A DNA stretch of 38,891 nucleotides from Phycisphaerae bacterium (GCA_016873275.1 VGXO01000027.1:1-38891), one strand, 5' to 3'; positions 23,968 to 32,613 are shown, numbered from the stretch's first letter. Notes: generated by a model not told the origin, from the sequence alone. A program made the numbers and translations.

Positions 23968-25803
23968 ATGTGCGGCATCGTCGCCTACATCGGACGCAGA
24001 CCCGCCCTTCCGGTCCTCCTCGAGGGGCTCAAGCGCCTCGAGTACCGCGGCTACGACTCCGCGGGGCTCGCCGTCCTCAACGGCGGTCTGAAGGTCGCGA
24101 AGGCGGTCGGTCGCGTCGCGGTGCTCGAGGACCTCGTCAACCGCCAGGGCGGCTTCGACGCCACGATGGGCGTCGCCCACACCCGCTGGGCGACCCACGG
24201 CGGCGTCACCGAGAAGAACGCCCACCCGCACCGCGACGACGCGACGCTCGGGCACGGCGTGGTGGTGATCCACAACGGCATCATCGAGAACTACGCGACG
24301 CTGAAGCGCTACCTCGAGGAGAAGGGGCACGTCTTCACCTCGGAGACCGACACGGAGGTCCTCGCGCACCTGATCGGCGAGCTCTACCGCGGCGACCTCG
24401 AGCGGGCGGTGCAGTCGGCGCTCCGCGAGGTCACCGGGGCGTACGCGATCGCGGTGATGTGCGCGAAGGAGCCGGACGTCATGGTGGTCGCCCGCAAGGG
24501 AAGCCCCCTGATGGTCGGCGTCGGCAAGGACGAGTACGTGGTGGCGAGCGACTCCTCCGCGATCGTCGCCCACACCACGCAGGCGATCACCCTCGACGAC
24601 TACACCGTCGCGCGGATCACCCGCGACTCCTTCCGGACCACCACCGTCGACAACGTGCCGGTCACCGCCGAGATCCGCGAGCTCGAGTACGACCTCGGGC
24701 AGATCGACCTCGGCGCGTTCGACCACTACATGCTCAAGGAGATCCACGAGCAGCCGAACGCGCTTCGCCTCTGCATGAAGGGTCGCCTCGACCTGCGGAG
24801 CGGGCAGATCGTCCTCGGCGGCGTGAGCGAGTTCGCCCGCGAGCTCGCCCGCGCGAAGCGGGTGATCTTCGTCGGGCAGGGCACGGCGCTCCACGCGGGC
24901 ATGGTCGCGGAGTACCTCATGGAGGACCTCGCGAAGATCCCCACCGACGTCGACTTCGCGAGCGAGTTCCGCTACCGGAACCCGATGGTCGAGGAGGGGA
25001 CGGTGGTCGTCGCGATCAGCCAGTCCGGCGAGACCGCCGACACCCTCGCGGCGCTGCAGGAGGCGAAGCAGCGCGGGGCGCTCGCCCTCGGGCTCGTGAA
25101 CGTGGTCGGCTCGAGCATCTCGCGGGAGACCGACGCGGGCGTCTACCTGCGGGTGGGTCCGGAGATCGGCGTCGCGAGCACCAAGGCGTTCCTCGGGCAG
25201 GTGTGCGTCGCCACCATGCTCGCGGCGTTCGTGGGTCGGCGCCGCTTCCTCTCCGCGGACGCGGTGCGCGAGCTGATGGAGCAGATGGAGCGGGTGCCCT
25301 CGCACATCGAGCGGATCCTCGCGCAGAGCGAGGAGATCAAGCGGGCGACCGCCCGCTACGTCGAGCGCGACAACTGGCTCTTCCTCGGGCGCGGCTACAA
25401 CTATCCCGTCGCCCTCGAGGGCGCCCTGAAGCTCAAGGAGATCTCCTACATCCACGCCGAGGGCATGCCCGCGGCGGAGATGAAGCACGGTCCGATCGCC
25501 CTGATCGACGAGGGCATGCCGGTGGTGTTCGTCGCCACCCGCAACAGCCAGTACGAGAAGATCCTCTCGAACATCGAGGAGGTCCGCAGCCGCGGCGGTC
25601 ACGTGATCGCGGTGGCGACGGAGGGCGACGAGGAGATCCGCCGGCACGTGCAGGAGGTCTTCTGGGTGCCCGACGTGCCCGAGCCGCTGCAGCCGCTGCT
25701 GACGGTCGTCCCGCTCCAGCTGCTCGCCTACCACGCGGCGCTCATGCGCGGTCGCGACGTCGACAAGCCGCGGAACCTCGCGAAGAGCGTGACGGTCGAG
25801 TGA
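23968..25803 (+). CDS. glmS: Glutamine--fructose-6-phosphate aminotransferase GlmS
   Basis: This 611-aa enzyme makes glucosamine-6-phosphate from fructose-6-phosphate and glutamine, the first step toward UDP-GlcNAc for peptidoglycan and surface glycans. The N-terminal glutaminase starts MCGIVAYIGRR, so Cys2 becomes the catalytic N-terminal nucleophile. RLEYRGYDSAGLAV, AHTRWATHGG and HNGIIENY follow. Two SIS domains begin near residue 290; SQSGETADTL and the C-terminal KPRNLAKSVTVE, which closes the active site, are present. Length and order match E. coli GlmS (609 aa). The next gene begins 15 nt later on the same strand, so the two may be co-transcribed. Confidence 0.97.
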   Translation: MCGIVAYIGRRPALPVLLEGLKRLEYRGYDSAGLAVLNGGLKVAKAVGRVAVLEDLVNRQGGFDATMGVAHTRWATHGGVTEKNAHPHRDDATLGHGVVVIHNGIIENYATLKRYLEEKGHVFTSETDTEVLAHLIGELYRGDLERAVQSALREVTGAYAIAVMCAKEPDVMVVARKGSPLMVGVGKDEYVVASDSSAIVAHTTQAITLDDYTVARITRDSFRTTTVDNVPVTAEIRELEYDLGQIDLGAFDHYMLKEIHEQPNALRLCMKGRLDLRSGQIVLGGVSEFARELARAKRVIFVGQGTALHAGMVAEYLMEDLAKIPTDVDFASEFRYRNPMVEEGTVVVAISQSGETADTLAALQEAKQRGALALGLVNVVGSSISRETDAGVYLRVGPEIGVASTKAFLGQVCVATMLAAFVGRRRFLSADAVRELMEQMERVPSHIERILAQSEEIKRATARYVERDNWLFLGRGYNYPVALEGALKLKEISYIHAEGMPAAEMKHGPIALIDEGMPVVFVATRNSQYEKILSNIEEVRSRGGHVIAVATEGDEEIRRHVQEVFWVPDVPEPLQPLLTVVPLQLLAYHAALMRGRDVDKPRNLAKSVTVE

Positions 25804-25818
25804 ACTGCCGAGGTGACC

Positions 25819-26913
25819 ATGAGTTCCGGTGGAGACATCCTTCCGTCGCCCGCAGTCGCTCCATCGACGCGGGGCCAGCAAGCACCTCCGGTCCCCCGGG
25901 GCAACGCATGGCGGGACCGTTTCGGACTGGGCTGGCTGCGCAACCTGGCGAGAGGAGTTCGCAACCGCCGTCGTCGTCGTCGGGAGGAAGGGACGATCGG
26001 TCGTCTCTACGGACTAATCATCGATCGTCTCGACAGCGGGGTGGACCTCCTTCGTCCGGACTTCGAACTCGTGGCGCGATCGATCGAGGGAACGGAACGA
26101 GATGGACGACTGCTGATCGGTTTGACGGTGCATGAGTCGCCTGAGTGCGTGCTTGATCAAGTCGCGAACCTCGCGAAGTTTGCTCCGCAGGCTGGCGTCG
26201 TGCTTCATCTCGCTGGGTCGTTCCGTCGCCAGCTCGGAGAGGACGCTCGGGTCCTCGGCAGGGAGTTGGCGAAGGTCCATCCCTCGATCATCGTCAACCC
26301 CCGCAGCTTCGAGACGGTCTACGGGAGCGGATCGCTCCTCCAAGCGCAGGTCTCCAACTGGATGCTGGCTCGGGAGCGAGGCTCGTTCGCGCGGTTCAGC
26401 CTGATGTCGAGCAACGAGCTGCTTGTCCGGAGCGGACTCGAGCAGCATCTTGCTGGAGCGGACGTCGCCGTGTCCTACAACCCCATCGACGTGCCCGGCG
26501 CGACCGCGGGCATGTGGCGATCCAGGCTCCGGCGAGCCTCGATCCTTGGTGACCCCATCTTCGCCCACGTCATGGGACGCAACCCCGGTCGATCGATCGT
26601 GCAGGGACTCCACGAGGGTCTATGCATGCGGGCCGAACTCTGGGATGAGTTTGCCCGCGTCTTCGACCTCGACTTTCCCCACCACGAGATCCTGTACCCG
26701 ACCGAGGAGCTCTACCTTCACAACCTGCTTCAGCCCGTGGTGCAGCGACTGCGCGTGGTGCCAACAACCTGCCTACGGAACCTTGGGGGCATCACCGCGG
26801 CGCAGATCGAGGAGGTCAGGCGAGGAACTTCGGCGGAGCGCTTCTCCGTGAAGCGGGTCGCCCGACGGATCGATGATCCGATCCGACGGGCGATTCGGGA
26901 ACTGCCGGACTGA
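25819..26913 (+). CDS. Putative Core-2/I-branching-like glycosyltransferase
   Basis: This 364-aa protein is not firmly recognised. After a basic N-terminus (RNRRRRRREEG), residues about 90-130 read LLIGLTVHESPECVLDQVANL, which resembles the opening of beta-1,6-GlcNAc-transferase (Core-2/I-branching) type proteins. MSSNELLVRSG in the middle and EILYPTEELYLHNLLQPVVQR near 290 recall the S/P-x-E-E-x-Y region of that family. The assignment is by overall pattern and remains tentative. The ATG at 25819 has GAGG upstream; GTG 25813 is an alternative. It lies 15 nt after glmS, which supplies amino sugar, and convergent to the nucleotidyltransferase. GC is visibly lower than in glmS. Confidence 0.5.
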   Translation: MSSGGDILPSPAVAPSTRGQQAPPVPRGNAWRDRFGLGWLRNLARGVRNRRRRRREEGTIGRLYGLIIDRLDSGVDLLRPDFELVARSIEGTERDGRLLIGLTVHESPECVLDQVANLAKFAPQAGVVLHLAGSFRRQLGEDARVLGRELAKVHPSIIVNPRSFETVYGSGSLLQAQVSNWMLARERGSFARFSLMSSNELLVRSGLEQHLAGADVAVSYNPIDVPGATAGMWRSRLRRASILGDPIFAHVMGRNPGRSIVQGLHEGLCMRAELWDEFARVFDLDFPHHEILYPTEELYLHNLLQPVVQRLRVVPTTCLRNLGGITAAQIEEVRRGTSAERFSVKRVARRIDDPIRRAIRELPD

Positions 26914-26963
26914 GCCGAGGCGGAGTCCTCTGGTCGCGATCGCGGGTGGATCGACCGGGGGCT

Positions 26964-27716
26964 TCAATGGTCATCGACCGGCCATGGGCCATCGCGGAAC
27001 GCCTCGTACTCCGCGGGAATCCCGGAGAACACCACCCGGTTGGACTTGATTCGGTCGAACCGGACGTCGCGTCCCCACGAGATCAGCAGGTTGAAGAGGG
27101 GGGCGACGTATCGCTCACCAGCGCCCGCCGCCAGCGGGTGCCCGAGTGCCTGAAGCCGCACGGCTTCACGGAAGTCGCCGACCCTCCGGAAGTAGTAGAG
27201 ACCCGTGCAGCACTCGTCTGAGACCCGGCGCTTCTCGGTCGTCGCCGAGACTCGGTCACCGCGGCCGTCCGCGGGGACCACGAATGACCACTGCTCGCCA
27301 AGCCCATGGAAGGTCTCGAGGTACCCATCGATGCGATGCAGATCAAAGAAGGCAGGTCGGGCGTATCGAAGGTGGATCGTATCGATGTTGAAGATGGTGA
27401 GCGGGTCTTCCTTCGAGGCATCGACGGCATCGATCGCCTGCTGGACCGTGTCCGCCTGCCCCTCGGTTGGTCGTTCGAGCTCGACGAGATGCCATCGCGT
27501 GAGTCCGCAGGAGAGCGCGACTGCCCGCACGTCACCTTCCGCGCGGTCCTCGGCGAGCGACGCGAAGAGGAACACCTCATCGCGAAACAGGTCGCGAAAT
27601 CCGTGGACGGCATGCCACAGGAGTGGTCGACCATGGGCAAGCAATCGGTACTTGGGTCCGACGTAGCCGGCCGCCGTGAATCGACGCGATCTGCCCGCCA
27701 TGGGAAAGACGATCAA
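26964..27716 (-). CDS. Sugar/polyol-phosphate nucleotidyltransferase-like protein
   Basis: This 250-aa protein has the nucleotidyltransferase N-terminus MIVFPMAGRSRRFTAAGY with PKY (Lys22), the loop that binds NTP phosphates. LTIFNIDTIHL (about 106-116) is the metal-binding Asp region. Such enzymes in capsule loci (LicC-like, or the Campylobacter Cj1416 type) form CDP- or other NDP-activated small groups. The substrate is not known. The start is TTG 27716, overlapping the stop of the kinase gene as TTGA. The ATG at 27701 would cut off the motif. It is the last gene of the three-gene operon. Confidence 0.8.
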   Translation of the reverse strand: MIVFPMAGRSRRFTAAGYVGPKYRLLAHGRPLLWHAVHGFRDLFRDEVFLFASLAEDRAEGDVRAVALSCGLTRWHLVELERPTEGQADTVQQAIDAVDASKEDPLTIFNIDTIHLRYARPAFFDLHRIDGYLETFHGLGEQWSFVVPADGRGDRVSATTEKRRVSDECCTGLYYFRRVGDFREAVRLQALGHPLAAGAGERYVAPLFNLLISWGRDVRFDRIKSNRVVFSGIPAEYEAFRDGPWPVDDH

Positions 27717-29281
27717 GAGGCGGACTCCTCGGCACGAAGGAACAACCGCATGCCGTTCGCGAGAAGCGCCGACTGTCGCATGGTGCAGTCATCATGGAGC
27801 GGCAGCATCGCGAAGAAGAGCAGCGCCGACATGGACGTCAGCGCGGGACTACGCTCGGCTCCGAAGACATCGTCAAAGGCTTCCCCGATCAGCGCGTGCT
27901 GTGGGCGCTCGTGGATGCGGGACCGAAGATCAATCGGCGAGTCGATGACCGTCTCGTGTTCTCCCGCGAGGATGAAGTCGTACAGACCGACCGCGGAGTG
28001 ATGGAGCTTCGCCAGGTCGTACAGCGGGTCTCCGCCGATGGATGGCACCCCGTCGAAGGAGAGACCCCGCGGATCGACCACGCGGATGATCTCCGCCCGC
28101 GAGTCATAGAACACGTTGCTGAAGCAAAGGTCTCCATGCACGAGCGAGCATGCGGACTCGCTCGGGAGGCGCTCCGCGAGTCGATCGATCATGTCCTGGA
28201 GGGACGGGAGCCGTCGACCGTTGAGCCGCGTCGGGCGATTCAGGTCGGTCTTGCGGGAGCTGGCCCAGCGTTCGACGCGCCTGAGCGTCTTGCAACGATG
28301 ATCCTCCGCGGCGCAGCGTCCAGGCTGGGGGAACTGGCGGCAGGCATGCACGAACGATCGACAAGCCTCGAGCACCGAGCTCCAAGTGCTCAGCGGAAGC
28401 TCCCCGAACACCGCGAGCTCAGCCAGGGTGGGCAGATGCAGGTACTCCAGCCGGTAGCCGACCTCGCCACCCTCCTCGAAGTCGTCCAGAAGAGTCGGGC
28501 ACGACATGCGGATCGCGGCGGGCACGCTGCGGAACCAGTGGATCTCCCCTTGCATCTTGACGGAGTCCTGGCTCGACTTCCTCACGATCCGACCGGCGAC
28601 GTCGAGATCGTTAAAGGATCGTTCGGTCGTGAACCGACCCCGAGCTCGGTAGTAGTTAGCGAGGTCGCCAAGGTCGAGCCAGTCCACCCCCTGGAACGCC
28701 CGCAGTTGTCGTCGGCGTCCGTAGTGCTGCAGGGAAGTCACGAAGTCTCCGTCGCTCGACTCAAGGCATTCGACCAACAGGGAGGGATCCTCGAACGCGA
28801 AGAAGCCGCTCAGCACCTCCGGACGGTGCGATCGCTCGATTGGGGTCGGCTGGATGAGGAGCTCCCCAGAGGGACCTGTTCGCACGGTTGCCCACGCATG
28901 CGGCGTCCGCGCCGAGTTGACGCTGACCACGTCGAGGTCTGTGGGGAGCGATCCGAACAACGTGTCGCCGTGGAGGATGCGCACGGGTGTCGCCGGGGAC
29001 CCCATCGAGCGAATCGCCCGGAGAATCGAGTGACCGAGCCGAAGTCCGCGCGGGATTCGGAGGTCGATGACCTGGTTCGCCGTCAGCCACTGGCGATCGG
29101 GCCGCGATGGCTCGAAGTCGTCCGGAAGCGACAAGCAGATTGGGCGGGCGAACGAAGACGCCAGCTCGTATTGGTGCCGCACGAGCCTCCGCGATCCGAG
29201 GGGAAGGAAGGTCGGGGGAAGCCGACCAAAGTCCGCCTCGACGGAGGGATCGACGTACGCGCCGGAAGTGATGAGGAACAT
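27713..29281 (-). CDS. Nucleotidyltransferase-like/APH-type kinase fusion
   Basis: This 522-aa protein appears to have two parts. Residues 1 to about 240 look like a nucleotidyltransferase with a degenerate signature: PPTFLPLGSRRLVRHQ (22-37) lacks the usual G-G-x-G-x-R loop, while ILHGDTLF (100-107) resembles the metal-binding strand. From about 260 the protein resembles an aminoglycoside/choline kinase fold: LVHGDLCFSNVFYD with His382-Asp384, then VVDPRG, then GDPLYDLAKLHHS. Together these supply catalytic Asp, Asn and the metal-binding Asp. Such kinases occur in capsule loci with EcbF/BcbF phosphatases. Domain boundaries are estimates. It lies 10 nt after the phosphatase gene and overlaps the nucleotidyltransferase gene. 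Confidence 0.72.
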   Translation of the reverse strand: MFLITSGAYVDPSVEADFGRLPPTFLPLGSRRLVRHQYELASSFARPICLSLPDDFEPSRPDRQWLTANQVIDLRIPRGLRLGHSILRAIRSMGSPATPVRILHGDTLFGSLPTDLDVVSVNSARTPHAWATVRTGPSGELLIQPTPIERSHRPEVLSGFFAFEDPSLLVECLESSDGDFVTSLQHYGRRRQLRAFQGVDWLDLGDLANYYRARGRFTTERSFNDLDVAGRIVRKSSQDSVKMQGEIHWFRSVPAAIRMSCPTLLDDFEEGGEVGYRLEYLHLPTLAELAVFGELPLSTWSSVLEACRSFVHACRQFPQPGRCAAEDHRCKTLRRVERWASSRKTDLNRPTRLNGRRLPSLQDMIDRLAERLPSESACSLVHGDLCFSNVFYDSRAEIIRVVDPRGLSFDGVPSIGGDPLYDLAKLHHSAVGLYDFILAGEHETVIDSPIDLRSRIHERPQHALIGEAFDDVFGAERSPALTSMSALLFFAMLPLHDDCTMRQSALLANGMRLFLRAEESAS

Positions 29282-29291
29282 CGGCGGTGGC

Positions 29292-29675
29292 TCAGGCGTC
29301 CGTGGGACCGGACACTCGGATCAACTGGTGGATCTGCTCCAGCGTCATGGAGGCAAACTCGCTCGGACGAATCGCTCGATCGTCCACGTAGAAGCCCTCA
29401 TGACCGCACCAAGGCTTGCCTACGACCAGCTCGTCGAATGGGATCTGATTTCGATTCAACCACTCGATGATCACCGGCACCGTCTTCGCGGTGATCAATC
29501 CCAATGACGAAGAGAAGGTCCGCATGTTGCGGCTCGTGTGGATGATGATCTCGAACCCCATCGCCTTGTAGCGGCGCAGGACTTCAACGACTTCAACGCG
29601 CGGCGACAGTTCGGAGTAGTTGGTGCCACCCTCGGTCAGGGTGCCGTCGAGATCGATGACAAGTCGCTTCGGCAT
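29292..29675 (-). CDS. HAD phosphatase, capsule EcbF/BcbF type
   Basis: This 127-aa HAD-superfamily protein resembles the EcbF/BcbF capsule biosynthesis phosphatases (TIGR01689-like). Motif I is LVIDLDGTLTEGG with the nucleophile Asp8 and Asp10. Motif II is IIIHTSRNMRTF. The family-specific VGKPWCGHEGFYVDDRAIRPSEF supplies the lysine and the acidic metal-binding motif. The protein lacks a cap domain, as expected. It heads the operon phosphatase, fusion kinase, nucleotidyltransferase. In Haemophilus and Pasteurella relatives it lies in capsule gene sets; the substrate is unproven. The ATG at 29675 is used, with no clear Shine-Dalgarno. Confidence 0.85.
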   Translation of the reverse strand: MPKRLVIDLDGTLTEGGTNYSELSPRVEVVEVLRRYKAMGFEIIIHTSRNMRTFSSSLGLITAKTVPVIIEWLNRNQIPFDELVVGKPWCGHEGFYVDDRAIRPSEFASMTLEQIHQLIRVSGPTDA

Positions 29676-29916
29676 CGTGCGGTCCCCGATGATCCGCGCT
29701 GGAGACAGCCGCCTCCGCGGGCGTAGGCGCTACCGCAGACTATGACGCCGCTCGGGGTCTGCTGAGTCGCCGAGGCGCCCGAACGAGGTCAGTTCGAGCC
29801 TGCGAGGTCGATATCGGTCCTGACGCGGTCCGGATAACGGAAAGGACTGGACCGGAGTGGCTCCGGCCGCGATCTTCGGGACTCCCCCGATCTCCTTCTC
29901 CGTCGGAGTCCAAGCC

Positions 29917-30513
29917 TTGTCGCCACGGTCAATCGTCGTCTGCTTCCTCGTCATGAGCACGCTTGCTGGAAGCAACGGGTGCAGTTCGGTGCCGGTTCGT
30001 CCGACCGCGGGGGTTCCGCCCGCCATGCCCGCGGCTGATCCCGCGGTCGCGCCGCTCGCGTTCATGGCGGGCACCTGGGTGATGGAGCAGGCGGGCGGCG
30101 CGGTGATCGAGGAGCACTGGATGGCGCCGGCGGGCAAGGGCATGCTTGGAAGCTTCCGCCGGATCCTCGGCAACGGCGTGATTGCCTTCTACGAGTTCAC
30201 GCAGGTCGTCGCCGACGGCGACCGCGTGCTGCTGCGGCAGATCCACGTGCACCGAGACTTCGACGTGGATCCACGCCGCAAGGACCCGATGGTGCTCCGC
30301 CTCGAGAAGGTCGAGGGAACCTCGGCGTCGTTCGTGCCGCTCGAGGATCCCGCGGCATCGAACGCGGGCAGCCTCGAGCGGGTCTCCTACCGCCTCGGAG
30401 CGGACGGCGTCATGACCGTCCGCGTCGAGGAGAAGCCGCGTCCAGCCAAGGAAGGCGAGGCGCCTCGACCGCCGCAGGTCATCGAACTGCCGATGCGTCG
30501 GGTCGGCGGCTGA
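29917..30513 (+). CDS. DUF6265-like secreted protein
   Basis: This protein of about 198 aa looks like the DUF6265 family: a conserved block from FMAGTWVMEQAGGAVIEEHW through GKGMLGSFRRIL and VIAFYEF, then a second beta-rich half ending in a Pro/Arg-rich tail. A signal peptide precedes it (SIVVCFLVMSTLAGS), with a cysteine (SNGC) that could be lipidated although the box is poor. I chose the TTG at 29917 because it gives a normal short n-region and GGAG lies about 9 nt upstream. GTG 29857 or ATG 29953 are alternatives. The function of the family is unknown. Confidence 0.7.
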   Translation: MSPRSIVVCFLVMSTLAGSNGCSSVPVRPTAGVPPAMPAADPAVAPLAFMAGTWVMEQAGGAVIEEHWMAPAGKGMLGSFRRILGNGVIAFYEFTQVVADGDRVLLRQIHVHRDFDVDPRRKDPMVLRLEKVEGTSASFVPLEDPAASNAGSLERVSYRLGADGVMTVRVEEKPRPAKEGEAPRPPQVIELPMRRVGG

Positions 30514-30588
30514 GGTCGAGGCGGGAGGGGAGGAGCGAATCCTCGGTCGCTCGAAGGTCGAACCCACCGCACTCCCAGGAGGTCCCGC

Positions 30589-31221
30589 ATGCCGCTCCGC
30601 ACCATCGCCCTCTCGCTCGTCGCCCTCGTCGCCGGCACCGCCTGCGCTCAGGACGCCCCGCAGACGCCGGAGCTCCTGGAGAAGTGGAGGAACGTGAGCT
30701 TCTACACCCTGAAGTCGAAGTCCCTCGAGGGCGAGACGGTCGACCTCTCGCAGTTTGCCGGCAAGGTGACGCTGGTCGTCAACGTCGCAAGCCGCTGCGG
30801 CTACACGCCGCAGTACGCGGGGCTCGAGAAGGTCTACGACCAGTTCAAGGACCGCGGTCTGGTGGTCCTCGGGTTTCCCTCCGGCGACTTCGGCGGGCAG
30901 GAGCTCGACGATCCCAAGGCGATCCGCGAGTTCTGCACGAGCCGCTACTCGGTCTCCTTCCCGATGTTCGAGAAGGTCGTCGTGAAGGCGGGCGACTCGC
31001 AGTGCGAGGTCTACCAGTACCTCGGCACCCGCACCGGCAAGCTGCCCGGGTGGAACTTCTCGAAGTACCTCGTCGGTCGCGATGGTCAGCCGATCGCCTT
31101 CTGGGCGAGCGGCACCAAGCCTGACTCGAAGGAGATGATCGACGCGATCGAGAAGGCACTCGCGGCGGAGGCTTCCGCCCCCGCGGCGCCCGCCGCGGAG
31201 GCTCCCGCGAAGTCCGGCTGA
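30589..31221 (+). CDS. Glutathione peroxidase-family protein, exported
   Basis: This 210-aa thiol peroxidase has a signal peptide (MPLRTIALSLVALVAGTACAQ). NVASRCGYTPQY puts the peroxidatic Cys at 70, and WNFSKYLVGRDG supplies the Trp and Asn of the active site. The usual FPCNQFGGQE region reads GFPSGDFGGQE, so the common resolving-region Cys and the Gln of the tetrad are replaced. Asp at this position is also found in bacterial members. It has extra cysteines (CTSR, SQCE) that might resolve the sulfenic acid. A strong AGGAGG lies 5-6 nt before the ATG. The Ala/Pro-rich C-terminal tail is unusual. Many bacterial members use thioredoxin, and trxA is encoded at 35.5 kb. Confidence 0.92.
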   Translation: MPLRTIALSLVALVAGTACAQDAPQTPELLEKWRNVSFYTLKSKSLEGETVDLSQFAGKVTLVVNVASRCGYTPQYAGLEKVYDQFKDRGLVVLGFPSGDFGGQELDDPKAIREFCTSRYSVSFPMFEKVVVKAGDSQCEVYQYLGTRTGKLPGWNFSKYLVGRDGQPIAFWASGTKPDSKEMIDAIEKALAAEASAPAAPAAEAPAKSG

Positions 31222-31234
31222 GCCGCCGGTTGGA

Positions 31235-32500
31235 TCACGCCGCCTCGTCGCCCTCTCGACGGGCGACGACCTCCGCGTCGGCGAGCTGCTCCGCGGCACG
31301 GCGCCGAAGCGGCGCGGTCGACTCCGGTAGCGCCGCCGCGAGGAGAAGCGCAAGCCCCCACTCGTGCGGCAGGAGCGACCACTCGATCGCGATCGCCGCG
31401 ATCGCCGCCTGCGTGGGACCCACCGCGGTCGAGGCGAGGACGAGACGCATCGAGCGGAGCCCCCCGCGTCCGCCGGGAAGGACCGCCGCGACGAGGGCGC
31501 CCGCGTAGCGACCATCCGAGACGAGGATCGCCGCGACGAGGAGCGGCGACCACGCGAGGTCGAGCCACGGCTCGAGCCGGAGCATGGCGAGCGCGACGAC
31601 CCCGGGAAGGCACGCCGCCGCGGTGGCGCGGAACCGGCGTGCCGCGCCATCGCCGCGGACGATGAGTCCGAGCATCGCGCCGCCCGCGACTCCGCCTGCG
31701 GCGACGATCGCGGCGGATTCTCCGCGTCCCGCGAGGACGACCGCCGCGGCGAGGAGAGAGATCCCGATTGCGGTCGCGAGCAGTCCCGCCGCCCGCACGA
31801 GGTCCGCGCCGCCGGGCTCGCACGACTCGGCGGACGCCGCGTCGCTCCTCGCGAGGCACCACGGTCCGACCGAGAGCGCCGCCGCTGCGGCGAGGAGCGC
31901 CGACCACATCGCGGCGTCGAGCGAGCCCTCGATCGACCACGAGAGAAGGATCGCGGCGGCGCCCGCGGGCACCAGCGCCGTCCACGCCCCGAGGAGTAGC
32001 GCGTCGCCGCGGACCCGCGGTCGGAGCCCTCGCAGACCCCGCACGCCCTCCGCGGCGCCCGCTGCAAGAAGGAGCGCCGCGAGGATGCCGACGAGCGACC
32101 GCTCCGCCCGACGATGCTCCCAGCCGATGGACTCCACCTCGAGGCGGAGCCGCATCACCTCCGCCTCTCCCTCCGCCTCTCCCTCCGCCTCTCCCTCCGC
32201 CTCTCCCTCCGCGCTCGACTCGGGAGGCACGAGCGGCGCGCCCAACGAGGTGCTCGCGAGGGCGTCCGCCGCGAGCCTCCGCTCCGTCGCCGCGAGCGCA
32301 TCGCGCGCCGCGCTCGCGCCCTCGAACCAGCGCTCGAACGACTCGGGCGCGACGCGTCCCAGGACTCCTGGACCGCAAAGGACTCCGGCGAGAAGTCCCG
32401 CCACGATCGAGGCGCCCGGCACGCCGGCGCGGCGGAGGACCGCGGCGAGGATCGTCGCCGCGGCGACCACGCCGAGGAGCGCGAGGAAGGTGGTCCACAT
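31235..32500 (-). CDS. Polytopic membrane protein, cation:proton antiporter-like
   Basis: This 421-aa protein has about ten to twelve hydrophobic segments. The opening LRRAGVPGASIVAGLLAGVLCGPGVLGRVAP resembles Kef/NhaP-type CPA exchangers, but I do not see their conserved Asp-Asp or Asn-Asp core. The antiporter label is therefore tentative. Between the first two hydrophobic parts lies a soluble loop with four exact GEAE repeats. A Glu/Arg-rich C-terminus follows. The ATG at 32500 has no clear Shine-Dalgarno. The gene is divergent from the DUF3352-like gene, and a 15-nt repeat array lies between them. Confidence 0.6.
   Translation of the reverse strand: MWTTFLALLGVVAAATILAAVLRRAGVPGASIVAGLLAGVLCGPGVLGRVAPESFERWFEGASAARDALAATERRLAADALASTSLGAPLVPPESSAEGEAEGEAEGEAEGEAEVMRLRLEVESIGWEHRRAERSLVGILAALLLAAGAAEGVRGLRGLRPRVRGDALLLGAWTALVPAGAAAILLSWSIEGSLDAAMWSALLAAAAALSVGPWCLARSDAASAESCEPGGADLVRAAGLLATAIGISLLAAAVVLAGRGESAAIVAAGGVAGGAMLGLIVRGDGAARRFRATAAACLPGVVALAMLRLEPWLDLAWSPLLVAAILVSDGRYAGALVAAVLPGGRGGLRSMRLVLASTAVGPTQAAIAAIAIEWSLLPHEWGLALLLAAALPESTAPLRRRAAEQLADAEVVARREGDEAA
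32158..32212 (+). repeat. 12-nt tandem repeat x4.6 inside a membrane protein gene
   Basis: Four exact CCTCCGCCTCTC units and a partial fifth lie head to tail. On the coding (reverse) strand they add Gly-Glu-Ala-Glu repeats to a loop of the membrane protein. Confidence 0.95.
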
Positions 32501-32528
32501 GAGGGGGTTCCCGCCGCCGGGCGACCGT

Positions 32529-32573
32529 AGAGTAGACCTCGGGAGAGTAGACCTCGGGCGAGTAGACCTCGGG
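32529..32573. repeat. 15-nt tandem repeat x3 between divergent genes
   Basis: Two exact AGAGTAGACCTCGGG units and one single-base variant (CGAGTAGACCTCGGG) occupy the 113-nt space between the divergent starts at 32500 and 32614. Each unit contains TAGACC and GAGTAG, so the array could bear on promoter function. Confidence 0.93.
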
Positions 32574-32613
32574 AGAGGGCGCGCGAGCGTCCTCCCGCGG
32601 AGGAGACGACTTC

